Shown: one piece after another, positions 17,701 through 25,853 of the stretch
Position numbering within the stretch: the stretch's first letter is position 1
How the letters are laid out: each line of letters starts with the position of its first letter
Source: CAYNHZ01 sp964397445
GTDB lineage: Bacteria > Bacteroidota > Bacteroidia > Bacteroidales > UBA932
DNA: 64,000 nt
Assembly: GCA_964397445.1 (NCBI GenBank)
Contig: CAYNHZ010000002.1
Location: 124,001 to 188,000 of the forward strand
Direction: 5' to 3'
Notes under the pieces: generated by a model
What the model saw: the letters and a program-made list of their open reading frames with translations, nothing else
Databases searched by the model: none
What the model was told of the DNA's origin: nothing
Made by a program: the position numbers and the translations under genes

Positions 17701-17987
17701 GCAAAGTTATAGGTGTTAGGACCTGGGGTGGAATTGTCGGTATATCGGGTTCTAAACCATATTTAGATGGACAAGATGTTCGTACACCGTTTTTTACATC
17801 TTACTCTACAGACGGCAAATGGATTGTTGAAAATAGAGGGGTCGATCCCGATATTATCGTTGATATTAATCCGTTTGAAGATTATCTTGGCACTGATGCT
17901 CAATTAAATAAAGCAATTGAAGTGATAAAAGCAGAACTTAAAGATTATAAACCATTACCATCTGTTCCAAAGGACCCTGTAAGGTAA
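14784..17987 (+). CDS. Tricorn-like S41 family serine protease, exported
   Basis: The 1067-residue protein has a signal peptide (FFILTLLVAFPVLSSA). Long beta-propeller repeats of TolB/WD type come next (about 25-540), with recurring motifs such as YSPDGK, WTPDGK and WSPDGN. A helical core domain, a PDZ-like domain (about 755-850) and a C-terminal S41 catalytic domain complete it. His733 (TGHCY), the nucleophile Ser958 with Asp959 (SSSDGD) and Glu1016 (VENRG) correspond to the tricorn catalytic set, while the Ser that precedes the His in archaeal tricorn is Gly here. I infer a periplasmic peptide-degrading enzyme. It is 15 bases after yicC. Confidence 0.92.
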   Translation: MKRFFILTLLVAFPVLSSAKDEQARLLRFPSIGGDQISFTYSGDLYSVSVNGGVAVKMTSDIGFEMFSRYSPDGKTIAFTAQYDGNTEVYTIPAEGGVPKRITYTATLDRDNIGDRMGPNNIVMCWTPDGKSVVFRTRWYTFSGLRGLLYKVPVDGGNLEQIPTTEGGFCSYSPDGKYLALNRMFREFRTWKYYRGGQADDIWINKVGTTQLENITMNDAQDIFPMWVGEDIYFLSDRDNIMNLFSYNVKSKQTVKITNFTEYDCKFPSFSKDYIVFENGGYIYKYSIKTKECLRVNITINDELLFARGKNISASEGWYSFSLSPDGERVLTTVRGDIFSLPASVGATYNLSSSAGSHEREAEWSPDGNSIAYISDISGEYQIYVTPSNNSSQKSVLTNFKDGYPSDLSWSPNSKELYFTTEKNDMYSLNVSTKKLKKIFQGESEGAWDYTISKDGNWIAYVTLAKNKTQIVNIYDVINDKHHTVTSEWYNSYSPIFSDDGKYLFFTSERDFIPIYSSVEWNASYSVDSYVFVLPLNSSVKSPLTIIGDQYKPKEEKVEKVEKKESTGMTIDFGSIIERSVALPLGSGRYQLLAAYDDLLYFRKGGETKSISMKNLEVKDVTKEIIFAYTPDFKKAVIGQKDKYYVVSTSSFKADKPIPLSDASVYVDYHKEWKQIFEETWRVYRDHFYVKNMVGKDWNKIKDKYEALLPYVNHRQDLTYIIGEMIAELATGHCYVTTGEAPEAERVKVGLLGAKFSKDKSGFFKIDKIFKGVSWGEDMRSPLGEIDLGVKEGDYILSINGIPSSEYLSVFEPLVGKVGVVTALEINGSPSTKGSRTIYVKPIADETKLAYYEWVQNNIRKVNEASNGEIGYIHIPDMDLAGLEEFTKLFYTQLNKKGLIIDDRMNGGGNVSPMITERLQRVVYRINMYRNGGIDPVPVPNQTHYGPKVCLVDKYSSSDGDLFPYGFQKLGIGKVIGVRTWGGIVGISGSKPYLDGQDVRTPFFTSYSTDGKWIVENRGVDPDIIVDINPFEDYLGTDAQLNKAIEVIKAELKDYKPLPSVPKDPVR

Positions 17988-18051
17988 TCACTTCACCACC
18001 CATTCGCAAGGTAGCGAAATCAAGGGGTGTGATATAAATTATATATATTTT

Positions 18052-18111
18052 GGGGGCTGAATCGAAAGTTGAGTTATTCGACTGCGATCTCAACCCCCTT
18101 TCTATTTTTAT
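18052..18111 (+). terminator. Probable terminator after the tricorn-like gene
   Basis: A long imperfect hairpin: GGGGG (18052-18056) pairs with CCCCC (18094-18098), ATCG with CGAT inside, then AGTTGA with TCGACT around a 5-base loop. A T-rich stretch follows to 18111. It lies 65 bases after the stop. Confidence 0.6.
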
Positions 18112-18328
18112 ACGGCTCAGACACATAGTTGAAGATTGGAACTTTTATTTTTACAAAAAATGGTGGATAGTGATAAGTATCTGAAAAGCAGTTAGTATAT
18201 GGGAAATATCTGAGGGTGAAGAATACCGATGCGGGGGAAGAGATGATTTAGGTGGGGGTGCAGGGGGTGGTGTGTTGATTGATAAAAGAATGATACGAAT
18301 TGATAATGATTAGCAAATGGTTAAGGAG
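18112..18328. other. Gene-free stretch with a cluster of G runs
   Basis: Together with the terminator this is the longest gap in the window (17988-18377). No ORF with recognisable product is seen. On the plus strand five G runs of 3 to 5 bases fall between 18201 and 18267, which stands out in this AT-rich DNA. The promoter of the DUF3575 gene follows. Confidence 0.5.
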
Positions 18329-18336
18329 TATTTTTG
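18329..18336 (+). promoter_or_regulatory. -7 element before the DUF3575 gene
   Basis: TATTTTTG fits TAnnTTTG and ends 42 bases before the ATG at 18378, leaving a leader of roughly 35 bases. No matching -33 box is evident. Confidence 0.45.
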
Positions 18337-18377
18337 CACTCAGAATTTTTATCGTAATTGATTAATTGCATATTATA

Positions 18378-18962
18378 ATGTCAAGAAGATTTTTAGTAGC
18401 TGGATTTGTTTTATTGCTTTCATTCGCTTCTTACTTTTCTGCTTTTTCTCAGAAAGTTGGGGTTAAGACAAACCTTATATATGATGTCACATCCACCATT
18501 AATCTTGGGGTTGAGGTTTCTCTTTCAGATAGATGGACTTTGGATATTTCCGGGAATTATAATCCTTGGAAATTTTCCAATGATAGGAAGATAAAACATT
18601 TTTTAATTCAGCCTGAAGCAAGATTTTGGACTTGTGAGAGTTTTAATGGCCATTTTTTTGGATTACACGCTCATTATGGAATGTATAACGCAAGCGGAAT
18701 GCTCCCTTTTTGGATCAATACGAAGTTTATGCAAGGGAAGCGCTTTGAGGGATGGGTTGCAGGAGCTGGTTTATCCTATGGTTATCAATGGATTCTATCA
18801 CCTCACTGGGGGATTGAAGCCACTATAGGTGCGGGGTATTCATATCTTAATTATGATACTTATCGTTGTACAAATTGTGGAAAACTTCTTGCGTCTGATG
18901 TTAGTAGGAACTATTTCGGCATTACGAAAATGGGTCTGAGCATTATTTACCTTATCAAATAG
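18378..18962 (+). CDS. DUF3575 outer-membrane protein
   Basis: The 194-residue protein has a signal peptide (VLLLSFASYFSAFSQ) and then KVGVKTNLIYDVTSTINLGVEV, which is the characteristic opening of DUF3575 proteins. The rest alternates in the way of a small beta barrel and ends with an aromatic-rich strand. Members are found beside DUF3868/OmpA proteins in Bacteroidetes fimbrial clusters, and the next two genes fit that pattern. I start at the ATG, not at a TTG four codons upstream. A role in assembly or anchoring of surface fibres is inferred from neighbours only. Confidence 0.85.
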   Translation: MSRRFLVAGFVLLLSFASYFSAFSQKVGVKTNLIYDVTSTINLGVEVSLSDRWTLDISGNYNPWKFSNDRKIKHFLIQPEARFWTCESFNGHFFGLHAHYGMYNASGMLPFWINTKFMQGKRFEGWVAGAGLSYGYQWILSPHWGIEATIGAGYSYLNYDTYRCTNCGKLLASDVSRNYFGITKMGLSIIYLIK

Positions 18963-18964
18963 AG

Positions 18965-20482
18965 ATGATTATGAATTCGAAAAATTTAATAAGTATCATA
19001 TATATATCATTTTCCATTCTCCTTTTATTGACAGGGTCAATAAATTTAAGAGGGGAACGAATTCCGTATAAAGGTAATTTAAAGGGGGTTGCTACAAAAT
19101 TTGAGCAGAAGGGTGATTCACTTTATCTCTCGCTGTTTATAGATGCATCAGAAATTAGGGTCATCTCTAACCATTCTTTGGATATTGTCCCGATATTAAG
19201 TGATAGTACAAACTCTTTTGTTTTTCCAAATATCTCAATAAAGGGGAGAAATAATTATATGTCTTATAAAAGAAAAGAGGCTTTAAATGGGGATAAAGAT
19301 ACATCTTTTGTTCCTTATTACAAGGTGTTTAAGGGGTATGGAGAGCGCTCGGAAAATAGAGTTGAATTAAAATCGGTGATACAATATAAACCTTGGATGA
19401 GCGGGGCAATTTTGGGACTTAATAAAACTGTAGGAGGTTGTAGATGTGTTCTATTACCTAATGGAAAAGAGGCAGTTACAGGTGCTGTTTTTACCTCAGA
19501 GAAACTCCCCGAACCAGTAATAATTCCAGAATATAAAATTGTCCCATATGTGGAATATATTAGACCGGAATCTATTCAGTCAGAGGATATTAAATTGGAA
19601 CTAAAATTTGCTTCCGGTAAAACAGCTATTGATCCGGGGATCTCAAGAAATAGTGAAGAGATAGCTAAATTAATTTCTAAAATGGAGTCACTTAAAGAGA
19701 ATAATTTCGAGGTAACATCCATCAATATCACCGGATTTGCATCTCCGGATGGTCCTATCGCAATCAATAAAAAGGTATCAGAGTCAAGAGCCCGTTCGTT
19801 GATGAATTATCTGATAAATACATTATCATATCCCCCATCTATTTTTCATATAAAATTCGGAGGGGAAAATTGGGATGGTTTGGCGGAGTTGTTGACTGAA
19901 TCGAACTTAGATTATCGAGATGATATTATCAATATTATTTCCACTTATGATACTGAAACGGAGAGAGAGAATCTGATAAAGAGACATAAAGGTGGTGCTA
20001 CCTATAAGCATCTTATGGAAAACATCTTTCCAAAACTCAGAATATCAGTATGTGAAATATTTTTCAAATCAAAAAATATGACCATTGAAGAGATCTCTCA
20101 AATATTAAATAGTGATCCAAAGAGGTTGACGATCAATGATATGTATTCACTTGCAACCTCTTTTCCTCACGATAGTAAGGAGTGTATTGATATTTTAGAA
20201 ACGGCAGCTCGAATCTATCCCGCAGATGATGTCGCTAATATAAATGCCTCAGGTGCAGCTATTCTCAAGGGGGATATTGATGGTGCTGAATCGTACCTTA
20301 GTAAAGTTCGATCAAAAGTACGTAACCCTTTCTATGATAACAATATGGGTATTATTTCAGCTATGAAAGAAGAATATGATCGAGCCCGTTTGTTACTCGA
20401 ATCCTCTTTAAAAGGTGGAATCAAATCAGCAGAATATAACCTCTTAGAAATTGATAAAAAAGAGAATAATTTAGGGAAATAG
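18965..20482 (+). CDS. DUF3868 / OmpA-like protein with TPR tail
   Basis: The 505-residue protein has a signal-like N-terminus. A DUF3868-type region comes next (about 25-170). An OmpA C-terminal-like domain follows (about 205-310): LKFASGKTAIDP, then ITGFASPDG and VSESRARSLMNYL, the peptidoglycan-binding pattern. TPR-like repeats close the protein (about 400-500). The order DUF3575-DUF3868/OmpA is typical of Bacteroidetes fimbrial operons, where this protein is thought to tie the structure to the cell wall. It begins 2 bases after the DUF3575 stop and ends 1 base before the next ORF, so the three are one operon. ATG codons at 18965 and 18971 are both possible. Confidence 0.82.
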   Translation: MIMNSKNLISIIYISFSILLLLTGSINLRGERIPYKGNLKGVATKFEQKGDSLYLSLFIDASEIRVISNHSLDIVPILSDSTNSFVFPNISIKGRNNYMSYKRKEALNGDKDTSFVPYYKVFKGYGERSENRVELKSVIQYKPWMSGAILGLNKTVGGCRCVLLPNGKEAVTGAVFTSEKLPEPVIIPEYKIVPYVEYIRPESIQSEDIKLELKFASGKTAIDPGISRNSEEIAKLISKMESLKENNFEVTSINITGFASPDGPIAINKKVSESRARSLMNYLINTLSYPPSIFHIKFGGENWDGLAELLTESNLDYRDDIINIISTYDTETERENLIKRHKGGATYKHLMENIFPKLRISVCEIFFKSKNMTIEEISQILNSDPKRLTINDMYSLATSFPHDSKECIDILETAARIYPADDVANINASGAAILKGDIDGAESYLSKVRSKVRNPFYDNNMGIISAMKEEYDRARLLLESSLKGGIKSAEYNLLEIDKKENNLGK

Positions 20483-20531
20483 AATGATTTTTTTAAAAAC
20501 AGATAATTTATTATTTACACTAAGACCTTTT

Positions 20532-21410
20532 ATGATTAAAAAATTATACATATTTGTCGTATCAGTTTTACTTTTATCAGGATGTATTTTTGAAGATAGA
20601 AGTAAATGTTCAGATACATATTTGAAGTTTACCTATTATGCTGATGATGAAGGGGAAAAAGGGGCAAATCTTATAGGGGATTATATGAGTGTAATTAACG
20701 GATATGTTTTTGATAGTAAGACTTCTAAATATGTTTCAGATTTTAAATTGGAAAAGAATGTATTTACCTCTGTTGATGGCTATCCACTAATTCTGCCAGA
20801 TGGAGATTATAGAATTGTCTGCTGGGGAAATGTTTTATCAAAAACCTTGATTAAAATAGGCGAGGGTATCTATGATTGTTATTTATCGCACCCGGAGTAT
20901 TCGGGGGTAGGTTCTATAATTACTACTCACGACAGATTGTATTATGGATCTCACAACATCAGTGTAAGGAAAAATGTATTCTCAGAAAATGAGTTTAAGA
21001 TGTCAGGTGCCCACATTACTATTTTGTTTCGAACTAAAGGTTGGACTTTTAGCAATAAACCGATTTTTGAGATCAAGAATGTTACCCCTGAGTATAATTT
21101 TGACAGAGGTCTACTAAATATGTCAAATGCAAATTATCGTATTGAATCAACTATTATATCTAAAAATACTGAATATGAGGCTGCTTGTCACTTCTTAAAG
21201 TTTGAAATTAACAATCCTATCGTGATCCATATTTTCTCTGGTAGTATGAAGTTGACCTCGTTCGAATTAGGAAAATTCTTAAAGGATAATAATGTGGAGT
21301 TGGGAGATAAGAATGAGATAATTGTGCCGATAGAGATCTCATTAAATGGAATGAAGGTTGTGATTAAACTTCTAAATTGGGATGACGAAGATATAAAACC
21401 TGGTGTGTAA
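20532..21410 (+). CDS. FimB/Mfa2-like fimbrial anchor lipoprotein
   Basis: From ATG 20532 the product (292 residues) has a classic lipoprotein signal, VVSVLLLSGC, followed by IFEDRSKC. This C-x-x-x-x-R-x-x-C opening is the FimB/Mfa2 signature. The following LKFTYY...GYVFDSKTSKYV and VSDFKL, then the pattern LPDGDYRIVCWGN, fit the beta-sandwich domain of that family, which anchors and caps short fimbriae in Porphyromonas and Bacteroides. An in-frame ATG at 20484 would bury the signal peptide and is not used. No fimbrillin stalk gene follows: the next gene is rmuC behind its own promoter, so the fibre subunits must lie elsewhere or be absent. Confidence 0.8.
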   Translation: MIKKLYIFVVSVLLLSGCIFEDRSKCSDTYLKFTYYADDEGEKGANLIGDYMSVINGYVFDSKTSKYVSDFKLEKNVFTSVDGYPLILPDGDYRIVCWGNVLSKTLIKIGEGIYDCYLSHPEYSGVGSIITTHDRLYYGSHNISVRKNVFSENEFKMSGAHITILFRTKGWTFSNKPIFEIKNVTPEYNFDRGLLNMSNANYRIESTIISKNTEYEAACHFLKFEINNPIVIHIFSGSMKLTSFELGKFLKDNNVELGDKNEIIVPIEISLNGMKVVIKLLNWDDEDIKPGV

Positions 21411-21423
21411 TTTGATGAAAAAT

Positions 21424-21470
21424 GTATAAATTTTCACAGTAACTTTAGTTACTTTTGTAAAAATTTATAC
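21424..21470 (+). promoter_or_regulatory. rmuC promoter inside nested inverted repeats
   Basis: The -7 box TACTTTTG (21450-21457) lies within a perfect 11-bp inverted repeat, GTATAAATTTT at 21424-21434 and its complement at 21460-21470. A second 5-bp palindrome, GTAAC/GTTAC, at 21439-21452 overlaps the box itself. The arrangement looks like an operator, but AT-rich repeats also arise by chance. Confidence 0.5.
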
Positions 21471-21479
21471 TTATTCAAA

Positions 21480-22829
21480 ATGGAGATTGTCATTTATATA
21501 TTATTGGGCATTTTTATCGGATCTATCACTGCCTATTTATTTGCAAATAAACATTATAAGAACAATATTTCTATAGAGAAAGGGCAATTTGATCTTTTAA
21601 AATCAAAATGCGATTCACTTGAGGATGAAAATAATAAAAAAAGTATTGAAATAGCCTCATTGTCAAAAGAGAAGGAGTATCTGATTAAAGAGATAGAGGA
21701 GGGTAAACTTGATAAAAAAGAGGAGTTGGAGGTGGTGAGAAAGGAGGTGACTGAACAGATAAATAAAATGCAACTTTTATTTAAAGATTCAGCAAATGAG
21801 ATACTTAAAGAGAAACTTAAGGATTTGGGCTCTTCTAACTCAGAGCAAATCAAAAACATATTAGATCCATTAAATAAAAAAATGGAAGAGTTTAAGAGTG
21901 CGGTTGAGGATTCTAAGGAAAAATCGATAAAAAATACTACAACCATCGAGCAACAGATCAAATCTATGATCGAACACACAAATTCAATTAGTAAAGAGGC
22001 TAATAATCTTGCATCTGCTCTAAAATCGAATAATAAGACCCTCGGCAATTGGGGTGAGGTGATACTTCAAAACCTATTGGAAAATATGGGGCTGAAGTTG
22101 GGGGGAGATTTTATTATACAAGAATCAATAAAGGATGTAGATGGCAATACCATTAAAAATGAAGATAATAATCGTAAGATGATCCCAGATACGGTGTTGT
22201 TTTTGCCTGATAATAAAGCTATTGTTATAGATTCAAAGGTGAGTTTGAATGGATATGTAGACTATGTTAATGCTGAGACTGACGATTTGAGAGCAGAGGC
22301 ACTCAAAAATCATTTCAAAAGTGTTGAGGGGCATATTAAGGAGCTGTCAACCAAAAATTATTCACACTATATCAAACAAACAGGAAAAGATAGTTTGGAG
22401 TATGTGGTTATGTTTATCCCCAATGAGGGGGCATTCCAACTCTATTACCAGAATTTTCAAGAGGCTTGGCATTCAGCTTTTGAGAAGAAAATAATTATTT
22501 CAGGGGAGTCAAATCTCTTCGCAATGCTTAAAATTATTGATGCGGCGTGGGTACAGATCAAACAACAAAAAAATTTAGAAGAAGTTATGATCATAGCCGG
22601 TGAATTATTAGATAGGGTTGCAAAATTTGCCAACACTTTCGACGATGTGGGGGTAACTATTGAGAAGAGTGTTGCAAAGTTTGAAGATGCACGCAGAATA
22701 CTTTCCGGTCGACAATCAATTGTGGTCACCTCCCGCAAATTGGAGGGAAAAGGGGTCAGAATGAGGGAAAAATTTCATTCAAAACTTCTTCAGGAGGGGC
22801 AAGAGGGTGACGAAGAGACTCTACAATAA
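21480..22829 (+). CDS. rmuC: DNA recombination protein RmuC
   Basis: The 449-residue protein has an N-terminal membrane helix (about 3-19). A long coiled coil rich in Lys and Glu follows (about 30-180). The RmuC nuclease-like domain comes next, with LGNWGEVILQNLLENMGL, MIPDTVLFLPDNKAIVIDSKVSLNGYVDY and VVMFIPNEGAFQ. The DSK motif belongs to a PD-(D/E)XK-type core. RmuC limits inversion recombination at short inverted repeats. The gene has its own promoter and its stop is 5 bases from that of the convergent nfo gene. Confidence 0.93.
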   Translation: MEIVIYILLGIFIGSITAYLFANKHYKNNISIEKGQFDLLKSKCDSLEDENNKKSIEIASLSKEKEYLIKEIEEGKLDKKEELEVVRKEVTEQINKMQLLFKDSANEILKEKLKDLGSSNSEQIKNILDPLNKKMEEFKSAVEDSKEKSIKNTTTIEQQIKSMIEHTNSISKEANNLASALKSNNKTLGNWGEVILQNLLENMGLKLGGDFIIQESIKDVDGNTIKNEDNNRKMIPDTVLFLPDNKAIVIDSKVSLNGYVDYVNAETDDLRAEALKNHFKSVEGHIKELSTKNYSHYIKQTGKDSLEYVVMFIPNEGAFQLYYQNFQEAWHSAFEKKIIISGESNLFAMLKIIDAAWVQIKQQKNLEEVMIIAGELLDRVAKFANTFDDVGVTIEKSVAKFEDARRILSGRQSIVVTSRKLEGKGVRMREKFHSKLLQEGQEGDEETLQ

Positions 22830-22834
22830 GAATA

Positions 22835-23677
22835 TCAGTTATTAATGGCTTTTGTTAATTGATTTATTTCTTCGATCCATAACTCTTGATTAGGGGTCTC
22901 AAGTATTAGCGGAATGTTATCAAAACGAGGATCTTGCATTATTTTTATAAATAATTCCTTACCGATTAATCCTGCCCCTAAACTATCGTGCCTATCCACT
23001 TTAGAGCCTAATCCTTTCTTGGCATCATTGAGGTGCATCCCCTTTAAGTATTTAAGTCCCACTATGTTGTCTAAATGATTAAATACTTCATCATATGTCT
23101 CCCCGGTCAGATCGTATCCTGCAGCGAATGAGTGGCAGGTATCAATACAGATCCCAACCCTACTTTTATCCTCGACTTGGGAGATTATTTCTGCTAAATG
23201 TTCAAACTTATATCCCACATTTGACCCTTGTCCGGCAGTGTTTTCAATAACAGCAGTAACACCATTGGTAATATCCAATACAATATTAATAGATTCAGCA
23301 ACCCTTCTAAGGCACTCCGTCTCAGATATCTCTTTTAGGTGACTTCCTGGGTGAAAATTCAGACGGTCAAGACCGAGTTGTTCACATCTTATCATCTCGT
23401 CTAAAAATGCTGCTCTGGATTTTGAGATCCCTTCACTTTGAGGATGGCCGAGATTTATCAAGTAACTGTCGTGTGGGAGGATCATATTTGGTTTGTATCC
23501 GTATTGTAAACACCTCTCTTTGAATAATTCAATACTCTTTTTTGAAAGGGGTGGGGCAACCCACTGTTTCTGATTTTTTGTAAATAGGGCAAAAGCTGTT
23601 GCCCCTATATTATGAGCATTGATTGGTGCATTTTCTACACCTCCTGATGCACTCACGTGAGCTCCAATGTATTTCAT
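22835..23677 (-). CDS. nfo: Endonuclease IV (AP endonuclease)
   Basis: The 280 residues begin with MKYIGAHVSASGGVENAP and carry the endonuclease IV zinc-ligand motifs: LNFHPGSH, VIENTAGQGSNVG, GICIDTCHSFAAGYD, HLNDAKKGLGSKVDRHDSLG and LILETPN. The three zinc ions cleave DNA 5' of abasic sites in base excision repair. Length is standard. It starts 10 bases after the recG stop on the same strand, so recG and nfo form an operon of two repair genes. Confidence 0.95.
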   Translation of the reverse strand: MKYIGAHVSASGGVENAPINAHNIGATAFALFTKNQKQWVAPPLSKKSIELFKERCLQYGYKPNMILPHDSYLINLGHPQSEGISKSRAAFLDEMIRCEQLGLDRLNFHPGSHLKEISETECLRRVAESINIVLDITNGVTAVIENTAGQGSNVGYKFEHLAEIISQVEDKSRVGICIDTCHSFAAGYDLTGETYDEVFNHLDNIVGLKYLKGMHLNDAKKGLGSKVDRHDSLGAGLIGKELFIKIMQDPRFDNIPLILETPNQELWIEEINQLTKAINN

Positions 23678-23687
23678 CTTTTATTTT

Positions 23688-25796
23688 CTAACTTATATTT
23701 GAGTAATCAATTGTGTTATCAGTCTTTTTCATTTTGCTTAGTTGTTTCGCCAAAATCGTATTCTCTTTTGATTCGAGTAGTGGGTCTTGTTGGAGAATAT
23801 CGAATGCAATATTACGAACAAGATTTAAAATATCTCCATCTTTTGATAGATTTGAGATCTTCAAGTCTATGGCAATGCCACTCTGTTGTGTCCCCTCAAT
23901 ATCACCATATCCCCTCATTTTCATATCCTCTTCTGCGAGTTCAAATCCATCTTGGGTTGAACACATCAAGTCAATTCTTTTCCGAGAATCTTTTCCCAAT
24001 TTATAACCTGTCATAAGGATGCAATAAGATTTGTCACTCCCCCTTCCAACCCTCCCTCTAAGTTGGTGGAGCTGAGAAAGGCCGAATCGTTCAGCACTCT
24101 CAATAATCATTACAGATGCATTTGGAACATCTACCCCAACTTCGATTACGGAGGTGGCAACTAATATATTGGCCCTCCCTTGGGCAAAAAGATTCATATC
24201 ATAGGCTTTGTTGTCGGTCTTTTGTTGGCCGTGAACCACCGCAGTTACATATTTAGGGGCTGGAAAAACCCTTGTAATTGTCTCATATCCCTCCTCGAGA
24301 TTTTTATAATCCATTGTTTCAGACTCTTTTATAAGAGGATAAACAATAAATACCTGCCTCCCTTTATCTATCTCCCCTTTCACAAAAGTAAATACCTTAT
24401 CCCTCTGGGACTCATTGGCTTGAATAGTTTGAATAGGTTTTCTCCCGGGTGGGAGTTCGTTTATGATAGAGACATCGAGGTCGCCGTAAACGGTCATAGC
24501 AAGTGTCCGAGGAATAGGGGTTGCAGTCATAACAAGAATATGGGGGGCAATAGGGGACTTGAATCTCAATTTTGCCCGCTGCTCTACGCCGAAACGATGT
24601 TGCTCATCAATAATGGCTAATGCGAGTTTTGAGAACTTAACTTCCTCTTCTATAATTGCATGGGTTCCAATCAAAATACCTATTGTCCCATTTTGAAGCC
24701 ATTCATTTATCTCCTCCCTCTCCTTGGATTTAGTGCTGCCTGTTAATAAAGAGATCTTAATCCCTGAATCTGATAAAAGTGCAGTTAGTGTGTTAAAATG
24801 CTGATTTGCAAGAACCTCTGTAGGTGCCATAATACAAGATTGATATCCATTATCTGCAACTAAAAGTGCAGATAGTACGGCTACTAAAGTTTTACCGCTT
24901 CCCACATCCCCTTGCAGCAACCTGTTCATCTGTTTCCCACTTGTCATATCGGAACGGATCTCTTTAATAGCCCTCTTTTGTCCGTTTGTCAGCTCAAAAG
25001 GCAATTTTTTGAAACAATTATTAAAATAATCCCCCACTTTTTGGATCATTGTCCCTGTAGAGCTCTTTATTTTTATATTTTTTTGTTTGATAATTGAGAG
25101 TTGAAGATAAAAAAGCTCTTCAAATTTAAGACGATATGAGGCTGCCGAGAGAGATTGGAGATTTTTTGGGAAATGGATCTCTTTTAGGGCAGTTTTCAGA
25201 GGAATCAACCCATTTTGAGAGATAATATGTTCAGGTAGTGTCTCTTGGATATATTCGAGACTCATATTGAGAGCATTATAAATAAATTTTGTAAACACCT
25301 TTATCGTAATGGCATTACTCTTCAACTTGTCGCTATTGGAATATACACCTATCATAGAGGAGGTTATAATATTACTTTCCTCACCTATTTTATCAAATTC
25401 TGGATGGACGATATTGAGTTTTTCATTGAATATGGTAGGTTTGCCAAAAACTATATATTCTTGATTGACAAGGAGTCTGCTCTCTATCCATTTTATTCCT
25501 TTAAAAAAAACAAGATCGATACTGCCTGTCTCATCACTTAACACTGCCACCACCCTTTTCCCCCCTCGCTCCCCAATAATAGAGATCTTTGAGATCTTTC
25601 CACGGAGCTGGACATAGGCCATTGAGGACTCAACCTCTCTGATGGAATAGATCTTACTTTTATCAATATATCGGAATGGGAATGTATATAATAAATCCTT
25701 AAATGTAAAGATATTGAGTTCTTTACCCAAAAGTTCAGCCCGTTTAGGCCCTATTCCGGGTAAGTATTGAATCTCTCTATCAAGGATATTTGTCAT
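23688..25796 (-). CDS. recG: ATP-dependent DNA helicase RecG
   Basis: The 702-residue protein has an N-terminal wedge (OB-fold) domain, seen as AYVQLRGKISKISIIG near residue 75. The helicase core follows: Walker A GDVGSGKT near residue 295, DEQH near 395, MTATPIPRTLAM near 425, then VSVIEVGVDVPNASVM and QLHQLRGRVGRG in the second RecA-like domain. The end KMRGYGDIEGTQQSG is typical of RecG. It regresses stalled replication forks and branch-migrates Holliday junctions. Nfo follows 10 bases downstream; pdxA is divergent 57 bases away. Confidence 0.96.
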   Translation of the reverse strand: MTNILDREIQYLPGIGPKRAELLGKELNIFTFKDLLYTFPFRYIDKSKIYSIREVESSMAYVQLRGKISKISIIGERGGKRVVAVLSDETGSIDLVFFKGIKWIESRLLVNQEYIVFGKPTIFNEKLNIVHPEFDKIGEESNIITSSMIGVYSNSDKLKSNAITIKVFTKFIYNALNMSLEYIQETLPEHIISQNGLIPLKTALKEIHFPKNLQSLSAASYRLKFEELFYLQLSIIKQKNIKIKSSTGTMIQKVGDYFNNCFKKLPFELTNGQKRAIKEIRSDMTSGKQMNRLLQGDVGSGKTLVAVLSALLVADNGYQSCIMAPTEVLANQHFNTLTALLSDSGIKISLLTGSTKSKEREEINEWLQNGTIGILIGTHAIIEEEVKFSKLALAIIDEQHRFGVEQRAKLRFKSPIAPHILVMTATPIPRTLAMTVYGDLDVSIINELPPGRKPIQTIQANESQRDKVFTFVKGEIDKGRQVFIVYPLIKESETMDYKNLEEGYETITRVFPAPKYVTAVVHGQQKTDNKAYDMNLFAQGRANILVATSVIEVGVDVPNASVMIIESAERFGLSQLHQLRGRVGRGSDKSYCILMTGYKLGKDSRKRIDLMCSTQDGFELAEEDMKMRGYGDIEGTQQSGIAIDLKISNLSKDGDILNLVRNIAFDILQQDPLLESKENTILAKQLSKMKKTDNTIDYSNIS

Positions 25797-25853
25797 TACA
25801 CAAATTTAGTAAAAATTTATTTGTACCTTGCATCGTTTTTTAAATTAATAAAT

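Noticed and set aside
18201..18267. G-run cluster as a CRISPR-like or tandem repeat
   Set aside because: Spacing and flanks are irregular; no repeated unit can be aligned.
21554..22048. 164-residue open frame on the minus strand inside rmuC
   Set aside because: Its translation is Ser/Leu/Phe-rich, the reverse complement of the Lys/Glu coiled coil of RmuC; a shadow.
24180..24620. 146-residue open frame on the plus strand inside recG
   Set aside because: It is antisense to the helicase motifs of RecG, has no recognisable domain and no promoter; a shadow of constrained codons.
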